A DNA stretch of 8,200 nucleotides from SVEL01 sp045126475 (GCA_045126475.1 JBGVOL010000025.1:1-8200), one strand, 5' to 3'. Positions 1-6,670 are shown, numbered from the stretch's first letter. Translations and numbers: made by a program. Notes: generated by a model from the sequence alone, not told the origin.

Positions 1-96
1 TTTAGCGTACATGCGATTTGAACATAGAGAGCTGCATTTTTATTCATTGCGGAGTGTGAGAAGTTTATCTTAGTTCTTTGCTTAGTATACAGCAAT

Positions 97-117
97 CCGC
101 CGACAGGACGTCGGCGG
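97..117. repeat. GC-rich hairpin in the centre of the palindromic element
   Basis: CCGCCGAC (97-104) and GTCGGCGG (110-117) form a perfect 8-bp stem closing a five-base AGGAC loop. It lies at the tip of the larger palindrome and is far more GC-rich than its surroundings. No T-run follows, so it is not a standard intrinsic terminator. It is probably a structural part of the element. Confidence 0.7.
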
Positions 118-152
118 AAGCGAGCTCTGAGGCAGGACGCCGAATAGCGAGC
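104..152. repeat. Imperfect direct repeat, CAGGACGYCG...AGCGAGC
   Basis: Two copies of a roughly 20-base motif lie in the spacer of the palindromic element. Copy one (104-125) reads CAGGACGTCG, five bases, then AGCGAGC. Copy two (133-152) reads CAGGACGCCG, three bases, then AGCGAGC. In each copy AGGAC is flanked by complementary triplets (GAC/GTC and GGC/GCC), so each can form a hairpin with the same five-base loop. The T-to-C change in copy two is matched by a change on the other side of the loop, keeping the pairing. The function is unknown. Confidence 0.55.
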
Positions 153-268
153 GGTTGCGTACTATATAAAAATGTAAATGCAAAGAACTTAGATAAACTC
201 TCACACGAAACACAGAATAAAAACGCAGCTCTCTATGTCAAATCGTTCGTGTGCTAAACATAAATTTT

Positions 269-285
269 TTAACATACTTTTAACA
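269..285 (+). promoter_or_regulatory. PhoP-box direct repeats upstream of pstS
   Basis: TTAACA at 269-274 and TTAACA at 280-285 are two exact copies separated by five bases, an 11-bp period. This is the established binding pattern of PhoP dimers in B. subtilis (TT(A/T/C)ACA repeats about 11 bp apart). They lie just upstream of the candidate -35 element of pstS, as expected for activation under phosphate starvation. Neither the next upstream position (258-263) nor the next downstream one (291-296) matches, so only one pair is clear. The operon encodes its own PhoP-type regulator, which supports the call. Confidence 0.75.
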
Positions 286-294
286 TTACACAGA

Positions 295-323
295 TTGTAG
301 TTTTAATAATATAAATATATACT
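295..323 (+). promoter_or_regulatory. Candidate promoter of the pst-pho operon
   Basis: A -35-like TTGTAG (295-300) and a -10-like TATACT (318-323) are separated by exactly 17 bases. The -10 matches TATAAT at five of six positions. The -35 matches only in TTG, which is typical of activator-dependent Pho promoters where PhoP compensates for a weak -35. Transcription would begin near 330, giving a leader of about 80 bases. Other AT-rich -10 candidates lie nearby (for example TATAAA at 310-315), so the exact start is uncertain. Confidence 0.5.
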
Positions 324-353
324 CCACATGTCGACAGAAAGAAAAAACAAATG

Positions 354-397
354 GGCCGTATAAGATGACGGCTGACCGTAAAGAAAAGAAAGGGTCA
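354..397 (+). promoter_or_regulatory. Possible structured leader of pstS mRNA
   Basis: Two neighbouring short hairpins can form. GGCCGT (354-359) pairs with ACGGCT (368-373), including one G-U pair. TGACC (373-377) pairs with GGTCA (393-397), ending two bases before the GGAGG ribosome binding site (400-404). An alternative pairing of ACGG (368-371) with CCGT (376-379) would exclude both. The stems are short (4-6 bp) and no known riboswitch family is recognised. They may be incidental. Confidence 0.25.
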
Positions 398-411
398 ATG
401 GAGGAATTGAA

Positions 412-1278
412 ATGAAATTAAGAAAAATTACAACTATGTTAACTGCTGCAGTTATGACAGCAACAATGTTTACAGGATGCGGAAACAGTGACGGTGATGG
501 AGTTACAAAGGATACAGATATAGCAGTAATTTCAAGAGAAGAAGGTTCAGGTACAAGAGGCGCATTCGTTGAACTGTTTAAGGTTGTTGATGAGGACGGA
601 AATGATATCACCGTTGCAACAGCAGAGCAGAATTCAAGTACATCGGTAGTTATTACCACAGTAAAGGATAATCCTGCAGCAATCGGATACATATCACTTG
701 GTTCACTCAATAGTGATGTAAAGGCTGTAAAGGTAGACGGAGTAGAAGCAACAGTAGAAAATGTTAAGAATGGTTCATATAAGGTTTCAAGACCGTTCAA
801 CATTGCATACAAGGAAGACTTAAGTGATGCAGCTGCTGATTTTATAAAGTTTATCATGAGCAAGGAAGGTCAGGCAATTGTTGAAGAGGAAGGCTACATA
901 AGCATTGATACTACAGAGTCATACAAGGCAGCCGGTACAAGCGGAACAATTAAGCTTGCAGGTTCAACATCAGTAGCACCTGTTATGAAGGTTCTTGCTG
1001 AGGAGTATGAGAAGTTAAATCCTGATGCAAAGGTTGAGGTTTCAGAAGGCGGTTCTTCAGCAGGTATGACATCAGCAATCGAAGGTGTATGTGATATTGG
1101 AATGGCTTCAAGAGAACTTAAAGATTCAGAGAAGGAAAAAGGCCTTGAGTCAACAGTAATGGCAATTGACGGTATTGCAGTAATCGTAAATAAAGACAAC
1201 ACTCTTGCTGATTCACTTACAAGTGAGCAGATAAGAAAGATTTATCTCGGTGAGATTACAAAGTGGTCACTTGATTAA
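412..1278 (+). CDS. pstS: Phosphate-binding lipoprotein PstS, circularly permuted
   Basis: This is the substrate-binding component of the high-affinity phosphate ABC transporter, anchored outside the membrane by lipidation. The 288-residue protein starts at 412 after a strong GGAGG seven bases upstream. It has a basic N-terminus, a hydrophobic signal and a lipobox ending in Cys23 (FTGC). Phosphate-contact motifs of the PstS family are all present but in an unusual order. SREEGSGTRG (41-50), GYISLG (92-97), SRPFN (126-130) and the EEEGYIS end-of-protein motif (158-164) come first. They are followed by a linker, then LAGSTSVAP (182-190), EGGSSAG (212-218), DIGMASRE (228-235), DGIAVIVN (253-260) and ITKW (282-285). 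In standard PstS the second block comes first. The protein ends at the point where SREEGSGTRG would normally follow, so both lobes appear complete but circularly permuted. It is first in the operon, behind PhoP boxes, so strong induction on phosphate limitation is expected. Confidence 0.92.
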   Translation: MKLRKITTMLTAAVMTATMFTGCGNSDGDGVTKDTDIAVISREEGSGTRGAFVELFKVVDEDGNDITVATAEQNSSTSVVITTVKDNPAAIGYISLGSLNSDVKAVKVDGVEATVENVKNGSYKVSRPFNIAYKEDLSDAAADFIKFIMSKEGQAIVEEEGYISIDTTESYKAAGTSGTIKLAGSTSVAPVMKVLAEEYEKLNPDAKVEVSEGGSSAGMTSAIEGVCDIGMASRELKDSEKEKGLESTVMAIDGIAVIVNKDNTLADSLTSEQIRKIYLGEITKWSLD

Positions 1279-1301
1279 TTCATTATAAATAGATAAAACG
1301 T

Positions 1302-1339
1302 AGTATGGCTTGAATTGATTAAAAGATTCAAGCTATATT
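1302..1339 (+). other. Intercistronic hairpin between pstS and pstC
   Basis: Bases 1302-1315 pair with 1326-1339 in a continuous 14-bp stem (two G-U pairs) around a 10-base loop; the core is GCTTGAAT with ATTCAAGC. It begins 24 bases after the pstS stop and ends ten bases before the pstC ribosome binding site. The following sequence has no T-run, so it is not a classical terminator. A hairpin here fits a 3' stabiliser or partial attenuator that keeps pstS transcript above that of the downstream genes, as known for other binding-protein-dependent transporter operons. The role is inferred from position. Confidence 0.65.
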
Positions 1340-1361
1340 ATGTTATATGTGAGGAAATTTT

Positions 1362-2231
1362 ATGGACGAAAAAAGATATGCAAGGAGCAGAGTGAGAGAG
1401 AAAATAATGCGCGGACTGTTCTTTATGTGTGCGTGTGCATCGGTTCTGGCTGTTGCTGCCATCTGTGTGTTTATATTTGCAAATGGTCTTCCTGCCATGG
1501 GAGAAATCGGAGTCCTGGAATTCTTGGGCGGAACCGAATGGAGACCGGGAATGAACAAGTTTGGAATTTTCCCGATGATTATAGGAAGCATTTATGTTAC
1601 GGCAGGAGCTATTATCATAGGTGTACCAATAGGTGTACTGTGTGCGGTGTTTATGTCAAAATTCTGTCCTCCATGGCTTTATAAAATAATAAAACCATTG
1701 ATTGAACTGATGGCCGGTATTCCGTCAATTGTTTATGGCTTTTTTGGAATAGTGGTTATAGTACCGGTACTTAGAGATATGTTCGGAGGCAGCGGAAAGG
1801 GTGTTCTGGCAGCCTCTATACTCCTTGGAATAATGATACTTCCAACACTTGTAAGTGTCATTGAAGCATCGCTTAACGCGGTGCCTGACAGCTATTATGA
1901 AGGTGCACTGGCCCTTGGTGCCACACATGAGAGGAGCGTATTTTTTACGGTTCTCCCGGCTGCTAAGTCAGGTATTCTTGCAGGAATAATTCTCGGAATA
2001 GGCAGGGCTATAGGTGAAACAATGGCCGTTGTCATGGTTGCGGGAAATTCGGCTGTAATGCCTGATTCACTGACAAGTAATGTAAGAACACTTACGGCAA
2101 ACATTGTACTTGAGATGAGCTATGCGGCAGACCTTCATAAGGATGCGCTTATAGCAACAGCAGCGGTATTATTTGTTTTTATATTACTCATCAATGTATC
2201 ATTTTCATTATTTAAAAAGAGAAAGGGGTAA
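1362..2231 (+). CDS. pstC: Phosphate ABC transporter permease PstC
   Basis: One of the two integral membrane subunits that form the phosphate channel with PstA. The protein has 289 residues, normal for the family. It has a short basic cytoplasmic N-terminus, then about six membrane segments (near 18-40, 72-97, 112-135, 147-165, 203-225 and 262-283). Family motifs include ELMAGIPSIVYGFFG (115-129) and the EAA loop that docks on PstB, running from SVIEASLNAVPDSYYEGALA into LGAT (165-188). The late GRAIGETMAV (214-223) is typical of PstC/PstA. The start at 1362 has GTGAGG (1349-1354) seven bases upstream. The gene lies 83 bases after pstS and six bases before pstA. PstC is told from PstA by its longer first extracellular stretch with FLGGTEWRP (54-62) and by order in the operon. 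Confidence 0.95.
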   Translation: MDEKRYARSRVREKIMRGLFFMCACASVLAVAAICVFIFANGLPAMGEIGVLEFLGGTEWRPGMNKFGIFPMIIGSIYVTAGAIIIGVPIGVLCAVFMSKFCPPWLYKIIKPLIELMAGIPSIVYGFFGIVVIVPVLRDMFGGSGKGVLAASILLGIMILPTLVSVIEASLNAVPDSYYEGALALGATHERSVFFTVLPAAKSGILAGIILGIGRAIGETMAVVMVAGNSAVMPDSLTSNVRTLTANIVLEMSYAADLHKDALIATAAVLFVFILLINVSFSLFKKRKG

Positions 2232-2237
2232 ACATAA

Positions 2238-3089
2238 ATGAAAGTTAAAATGAAAAATATGTTAAGACATCCCTTCTCATTTGCAGGGAGAATATTGGTT
2301 TACCTCTCGGCGGGTATAACAGCATTTGTAGTTTTATATCTTCTGGCATACATACTTATAAACGGAATTCCTTACCTGAAACCGGAGCTTTTTGAGTGGG
2401 AAAACACAACAAAAAACAATTCAATGATGCCGGCTATAATAAATACATTTATAATGATGATTCTCACACTTGTCATGGCAGTTCCGGCAGGAGTTTTCTC
2501 TGCGGTGTACATGACAGAGTATGCAAAAAGGGGAAACAGATTTGTATCACTTGTGAGAGTTACAACAGAGACATTGTCAGGTATCCCTTCAATCGTGTTC
2601 GGCCTTTTTGGATATCTTGCTTTTGTTATAGCGTTGGGCTGGCAGAACTCGATGCTGGCAGGTGCGGTGACATTGGCAATAATGGTACTTCCTCTCATAA
2701 TGAGAACAACAGAGGAAGCACTGCTGTCTGTACCGGATTCATACAGAGAAGGCAGTTTTGGTCTTGGTGCAGGAAAGCTTAGAACAGTTTTTAAAATTAT
2801 TCTTCCGTCAGCCATGCCGGGTATATTGTCAGGTGTTGTGCTGGCAGCGGGACGTATCGCCGGCGAGACGGCAGCACTTATCTTTACGGCAGGTACCATT
2901 GCGGAAGTGCCGGGAAGTGTGTTTGATTCGACAGCAACTCTTGCGGTTCACATGTACAGCCTTTTAAATGAAGGCTTATACATGGAAGATGCATATGCAA
3001 CGGCAGTTATTCTCGTGGTTTTTGTATTGGTTATGAACGGATTGTCAAAGCTTGCAGCATCGGGAATAAATAAGAACAAGACAAAGTAA
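2238..3089 (+). CDS. pstA: Phosphate ABC transporter permease PstA
   Basis: Second membrane subunit of the phosphate importer, paralogous to PstC. The 283-residue protein has membrane segments near 17-43, 64-92, 113-133, 138-156, 193-216 and 250-268. It shows ETLSGIPSIVFGLFGY (111-126), the EAA loop around SVPDSYREGSFGLGA (164-178) that contacts PstB, and GRIAGETAALIFTAG (205-219), which is the PstA version of the late conserved motif. The ribosome binding site AAAGGGG overlaps the end of pstC (2222-2228) and lies nine bases before the ATG, so translation of the two permeases is probably coupled. Nothing is truncated or unusual. The protein would act in the cytoplasmic membrane in a PstC-PstA-PstB2 complex fed by PstS. 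Confidence 0.95.
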   Translation: MKVKMKNMLRHPFSFAGRILVYLSAGITAFVVLYLLAYILINGIPYLKPELFEWENTTKNNSMMPAIINTFIMMILTLVMAVPAGVFSAVYMTEYAKRGNRFVSLVRVTTETLSGIPSIVFGLFGYLAFVIALGWQNSMLAGAVTLAIMVLPLIMRTTEEALLSVPDSYREGSFGLGAGKLRTVFKIILPSAMPGILSGVVLAAGRIAGETAALIFTAGTIAEVPGSVFDSTATLAVHMYSLLNEGLYMEDAYATAVILVVFVLVMNGLSKLAASGINKNKTK

Positions 3090-3113
3090 ATACAGAAAGG
3101 CTTGGTATAAAGT

Positions 3114-3863
3114 ATGGGTAAATTTAATGTACAGAACCTTGAATTGTATTATGGCGATTTCAAGGCACTTAAAGGAATAGATATGGACATACCTGCAAAT
3201 CAGATATCGGCATTTATCGGACCTTCAGGATGTGGAAAATCTACATTCCTAAAGACTTTAAACCGTATGAATGATCTGGTTGAAGGGTGTAAGATAACAG
3301 GAAAAGTAATGCTCGATGATGAGGATATATATGGCAATATGGACGTAAATCTCTTAAGAAAAAGAGTGGGAATGGTATTTCAGAAGCCAAATCCGTTCCC
3401 TATGAGCATTTATGACAATATTGCTTTTGGTCCGAGAACACACGGCATACATTCAAAGGCAAAACTGGACCAGATAGTGGAAGAATCCTTAAGAGGAGCA
3501 GCCATATGGGATGAACTTAAAGACAGACTGAAAAAGGATGCTCTCGGACTTTCGGGAGGACAGCAGCAGAGACTCTGCATCGCACGTGCACTGGCCGTTC
3601 AACCGGAGGTACTGCTTATGGATGAGCCTACAAGTGCCCTTGATCCGATATCCACATCAAAGATTGAGGATTTGGCCATGGAACTTAAGGAAAAGTATAC
3701 AATTATCATGGTAACGCATAATATGCAGCAGGCAGCGAGAATCTCCGATAAGACAGCATTCTTCCTTCTGGGAGAGGTAATAGAGTTTGATGAGACGGAG
3801 AAAATATTCTCAATGCCGTCTGATAAGAGAACAGAAGATTATATAACAGGAAGATTTGGATAA
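3114..3863 (+). CDS. pstB: Phosphate ABC transporter ATPase PstB
   Basis: Cytoplasmic ATPase that drives phosphate import and takes part in signalling phosphate status to PhoU/PhoR. The 249 residues carry every ABC ATPase motif: Walker A GPSGCGKST (36-44), Q-loop FQKPNPFP (89-96), signature LSGGQ (146-150), Walker B VLLMDE (166-171), D-loop SALD (174-177) and the switch His202. The LYYGDFKALK start and the KPNPFPMSIYDNIAFGPR segment are specific to PstB. The C-terminal EDYITGRFG is also the usual PstB ending. The ribosome binding site AGAAAGG (3094-3100) is 13 bases from the ATG, rather distant, but no better start exists and the N-terminus aligns with the family. Only one pstB copy is present here, unlike the duplicated pstB of B. 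subtilis. Confidence 0.97.
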   Translation: MGKFNVQNLELYYGDFKALKGIDMDIPANQISAFIGPSGCGKSTFLKTLNRMNDLVEGCKITGKVMLDDEDIYGNMDVNLLRKRVGMVFQKPNPFPMSIYDNIAFGPRTHGIHSKAKLDQIVEESLRGAAIWDELKDRLKKDALGLSGGQQQRLCIARALAVQPEVLLMDEPTSALDPISTSKIEDLAMELKEKYTIIMVTHNMQQAARISDKTAFFLLGEVIEFDETEKIFSMPSDKRTEDYITGRFG

Positions 3864-3883
3864 TTAGGGGAATGGTGATTATT

Positions 3884-4537
3884 ATGAGAAATTTTTTTGA
3901 TAAGCAGCTTGCAATTTTACATGAAAGTTTAATAGAGATGGGAAATAAGTGTGAGGATGCCATAAAAATGGCTGTAAATTCACTTTTTGATGAAAATCCC
4001 GATATGAAAGAGAGTCTTGAGAGAATCAGTGAGACGGAGAAGGATATTAATGAGATGGAGAGGGACATTGAAAATATGTGCATGAAGCTTTTATTAAAGC
4101 AGCAGCCCGTTGCAGGTGACCTTCGTATGGTTTCATCAGCTCTCCGCATGATTTCAGACATGGAGAGAATAGGAGATCAGTCTCTTGATATTGTGGAGAT
4201 ATCAGATTATGTCAGAGGAAAGGAAATTTCAGGCAAGATTCATTTGCAGGCTATGGCAACAGCCGTTACAAAGATGGTAAACGACAGTATTACTGCATTT
4301 GTAAAAAAGGACCTGGAGCTTGCAAGATATGTCATGAGCTATGATGATATTGTTGATGATTTCTTTGATAAAATAAAGAAAGAACTTATTGAACTTCTTT
4401 CAAAAGGCGATAAGAACGGTGAAGTATTTATTGATCTTCTTATGATAGCCAAATATCTTGAAAGAATAGGAGACCATGCTACAAATATTGCAGAATCTGT
4501 TGAATTCTATTTGACAGGAACAAGGGAATACAATTAG
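3884..4537 (+). CDS. phoU: Phosphate signalling protein PhoU
   Basis: Cytoplasmic negative regulator that links Pst transporter activity to the PhoR kinase. It is an all-helical protein of two similar three-helix bundles. From the start used here it has 217 residues, a normal length. The two metal-binding helices are visible as DMERIGDQSLDI (92-103) and YLERIGDHATNIAE (191-204), the duplicated E-R-I-G-D signature of the family. An upstream in-frame ATG at 3872 would add four residues (MVII), but the AGGGG before it leaves only one base of spacing. GGTGAT (3874-3879) lies four bases before the ATG at 3884, and the resulting MRNFFDKQL start matches the usual PhoU N-terminus. I therefore prefer 3884. 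It follows pstB by 20 bases (8 if the earlier start is used). Confidence 0.93.
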   Translation: MRNFFDKQLAILHESLIEMGNKCEDAIKMAVNSLFDENPDMKESLERISETEKDINEMERDIENMCMKLLLKQQPVAGDLRMVSSALRMISDMERIGDQSLDIVEISDYVRGKEISGKIHLQAMATAVTKMVNDSITAFVKKDLELARYVMSYDDIVDDFFDKIKKELIELLSKGDKNGEVFIDLLMIAKYLERIGDHATNIAESVEFYLTGTREYN

Positions 4538-4571
4538 AATAGTTATAAACTAAGAAAGGCATTTTGAGACT

Positions 4572-5252
4572 ATGATATATCTATTGGAAGATGATACGAG
4601 TATACAGAAATTTGTAATCTATGCACTGAAAAACGCAGGCTTTGAAGTTGCCGGATTTGAGACTCCCGGTGCATTCAGGGAGGCAATGAAAAAAGAGCTT
4701 CCGGAACTCTTACTTCTTGATGTAATGCTTCCGGAGGAGGATGGAATCACTATATTAAATAAGCTTCGCGCAAAAGAGTCAACAGAGAAGCTTCCGATTA
4801 TCATGCTGACAGCAAAAGGAACGGAGTATGACCGAATAATTGGACTGGACAGCGGAGCCGATGATTATGTGGCAAAACCGTTTTCGGTTATGGAACTTAT
4901 ATCGAGGATAAAGGCTGTCCTGAGAAGAAGCGGAAGCAACACTGAAAGTGAGAATGAAGAGTATACTGCAGGACCTGTATATTTGTGTGTTACAAAGCAT
5001 GTGGTAAAGGTAAATGGCAAGGAAGTAAAGCTTACATACAAGGAATTTGAACTTCTGGCAATGCTTATGAAACACAGGGATAAGGTTTTTGAGAGAGACG
5101 AGATTCTTGAGAAAATCTGGGGATATGATTTTGATGGTGAGAACAGAACGGTTGATGTTCATATAAGAACACTCAGAAGTAAGCTTGGTGATGCCGGTAA
5201 TATTATTGAAACCATAAGAGGTGTCGGATATAAAATCAAAGGTGAACAGTAA
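4572..5252 (+). CDS. phoP: PhoP-type response regulator (OmpR family)
   Basis: DNA-binding response regulator that would activate the Pho regulon once phosphorylated by PhoR. The 226 residues comprise a receiver domain (about 1-118) with acidic pocket Glu6/Asp7/Asp8, phospho-acceptor Asp50 in LLLLDVMLP, Thr80 and Lys102 (AKPF). A short acidic linker follows, then an OmpR/PhoB winged helix (about 128-224) with YKEFELLAML, the recognition helix RTVDVHIRTLRSKLGD and the wing IETIRGVGYK. The position between phoU and a PhoR-like kinase, and the PhoP boxes before pstS, support the name. By sequence alone it belongs to the broad PhoB/PhoP/RegX3 group. The ribosome binding site AAGAAAGG (4552-4559) is 12 bases from the ATG. 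Its stop codon overlaps the next start by one base (TAATG). Confidence 0.9.
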   Translation: MIYLLEDDTSIQKFVIYALKNAGFEVAGFETPGAFREAMKKELPELLLLDVMLPEEDGITILNKLRAKESTEKLPIIMLTAKGTEYDRIIGLDSGADDYVAKPFSVMELISRIKAVLRRSGSNTESENEEYTAGPVYLCVTKHVVKVNGKEVKLTYKEFELLAMLMKHRDKVFERDEILEKIWGYDFDGENRTVDVHIRTLRSKLGDAGNIIETIRGVGYKIKGEQ

Positions 5253-6646
5253 TGGTTAAAAAGATATTCAGAAATACATTTATAACGTCAATAGTGGCGG
5301 TTATTGCGTCCGCAGTCCTTATATTATGGGCGCATTATGCCTATATGGAGGAACAGGTGCTCAGCGCCTTGAAGTCGCAGGCAACACTTTTGGCTCATGG
5401 AATCAGTATATCCGGGGAAGAATATTTTTCTGACTTTGAAAAGCCTGATGACATCCGAATAACGTGGATATCTGCTGACGGAGATGTATTGTATGACAGC
5501 AGTACCGATAAGGCAGACATGGACAATCACAGTGAGAGGGAAGAAATAGCAGAGGCATTGGCAAACGGAGAGGGAGAGACCATAAGGTACTCAAATACAC
5601 TTTCGCAAAAGACCATGTACTATGCAAAACTGCTTGATGACGGAACTGTTATAAGAATATCATGTGGTTATGAAAATCTGGTAACAATGATGTTTTCAAT
5701 GATGAAGCCTATAATATTTACACTTACGATTTTAAGTGTAATCATGTATATAGTGGCAAATTATACTGCTAAGGCCATTGTGGCACCGATTAACAAGATT
5801 GATCTTGAGAGTGGTCAGATAGAGGATATAAAAGGATACGTTGAGATTAAACCGCTTCTTGCACGTATCAGGAGACAGAATATACTTATTGAGACAAATA
5901 TAAGGGAACTTAAGCATGAGCATGCAAGAAGAGAGGTATTTCGGCGTGAGTTTACGGCAAATGTCTCTCATGAATTAAAAACTCCTCTGACATCAATAGC
6001 AGGAATATCTGAAATGTTCATGAACGGTATAATTAAGCCGGAAGATGTGCCTGAATTTGCAGAAAATATCAATAAAGAGGCGGGACGCCTTATTAATCTT
6101 GTAAATGATATTATACTTATTTCAAGGCTGGAAGATGACGAGGTGCAGACACAGAAGGAGAAGGTTAATCTCTTTGATGTGGCTTTATCAGTCAGAAACA
6201 GACTTGAGGTGCTGGCAGCAAAAAAACATATAAAGATAAATATCGGGGCATTAAGTGCAGATGGGACACCGTTTAGTGAGGAAAATGATGCACCTGAAAT
6301 AGTCATATTCGGTGTATATAATATGATGGAGGAACTTCTGTTTAATCTCTGTGATAACGCGATTAAGTACAATAAAGAGAACGGCAGGGTTGATGTTATT
6401 ATAAAAGATGGAGAGAAGCAGGTTGAAATATATGTGGAGGACACGGGAATAGGAATACCTGATGAAGAAAAGAAGAGTGTCTTCGAGAGATTTTACCGTG
6501 TTGATAAGAGCCGCTCCAAAGAAGTAGGCGGAACAGGTCTCGGTTTGTCAATTGTAAAACATATTGCAATATACCACGGCGGAAGTGTGAGAGCCGAGAA
6601 CAGAACCGGCGGAGGAACACGAATGGTGGTCCTTTTGAATAAATAA
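5252..6646 (+). CDS. phoR: PhoR-type sensor histidine kinase
   Basis: Membrane sensor kinase, partner of the preceding response regulator. It has 464 residues. TM1 is near 8-30, and an extracellular sensor of about 115 residues (32-147) contains ITWISADGDVLYDSS (70-84) and NHSEREEIAEAL (92-103), features shared with Firmicute PhoR/WalK-like sensors. TM2 is near 151-170, followed by a short HAMP-like linker. The HisKA region has FTANVSHELKTPLTS with His240. The ATPase domain carries the N-box (LLFNLCDNAIKYN, Asn365 and Asn369), G1 DTGIGI (397-402), the F-box FERFYRVD (411-418) and G2 GGTGLGLSIVK (426-436). Few residues separate TM2 from the HisKA helix, so there is no room for the cytoplasmic PAS domain of longer PhoR proteins. 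Start and translation are coupled to phoP; AAAGGTGA (5238-5245) is a good ribosome binding site. The last gene of the apparent operon. Confidence 0.88.
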   Translation: MVKKIFRNTFITSIVAVIASAVLILWAHYAYMEEQVLSALKSQATLLAHGISISGEEYFSDFEKPDDIRITWISADGDVLYDSSTDKADMDNHSEREEIAEALANGEGETIRYSNTLSQKTMYYAKLLDDGTVIRISCGYENLVTMMFSMMKPIIFTLTILSVIMYIVANYTAKAIVAPINKIDLESGQIEDIKGYVEIKPLLARIRRQNILIETNIRELKHEHARREVFRREFTANVSHELKTPLTSIAGISEMFMNGIIKPEDVPEFAENINKEAGRLINLVNDIILISRLEDDEVQTQKEKVNLFDVALSVRNRLEVLAAKKHIKINIGALSADGTPFSEENDAPEIVIFGVYNMMEELLFNLCDNAIKYNKENGRVDVIIKDGEKQVEIYVEDTGIGIPDEEKKSVFERFYRVDKSRSKEVGGTGLGLSIVKHIAIYHGGSVRAENRTGGGTRMVVLLNK

Positions 6647-6670
6647 TGTGTGTATTTTTCGTGATAATTA

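Larger units (their letters stand above)
1..258. repeat. MITE-like long imperfect inverted repeat
   Basis: Positions 1-81 and 180-258 are imperfect reverse complements of each other, so the whole stretch can fold into one long hairpin. Matching blocks in order from the outside are TTTAGC (1-6) with GCTAAA (253-258), CGATTTG (14-20), ACATAGAGAGCTGC (22-35), TTTTTATTC (37-45), GTGTGAGA (54-61), GTTTATCT (63-70) and AGTTCTTTGC (72-81). Between them lie a few mismatched runs and two single-base bulges. The spacer (82-179) is GC-rich in its middle and holds its own hairpin and a short direct repeat. There is no open reading frame inside. The architecture, non-coding with terminal inverted repeats and palindromic along its length, fits a non-autonomous mobile element or a dispersed palindromic repeat. 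It could also act as a terminator for an upstream gene. The left end coincides with the window edge, so the element may extend further and no target-site duplication can be assessed. Confidence 0.75.

Noticed and set aside
303..863. 186-codon open frame on the minus strand across the pstS leader and start
   Set aside because: It is antisense to pstS, has Ser/Thr/Val-rich composition typical of a shadow of the coding frame, and resembles no known family.
412..1278. PstS as a truncated pseudogene or half of a frameshifted pair
   Set aside because: Both sets of phosphate-contact motifs are present once in an intact frame with signal peptide, lipobox and good ribosome binding site, so permutation explains it better than decay.
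2372..2899. 175-codon minus-strand open frame within pstA
   Set aside because: It is fully antisense to a clear permease gene, and its low-complexity reverse reading of membrane codons is expected by chance.
5968..6444. 158-codon minus-strand frame within phoR
   Set aside because: It is antisense to the HisKA and ATPase domains, Ser/Ile-rich as expected for a shadow, with no recognisable motif.
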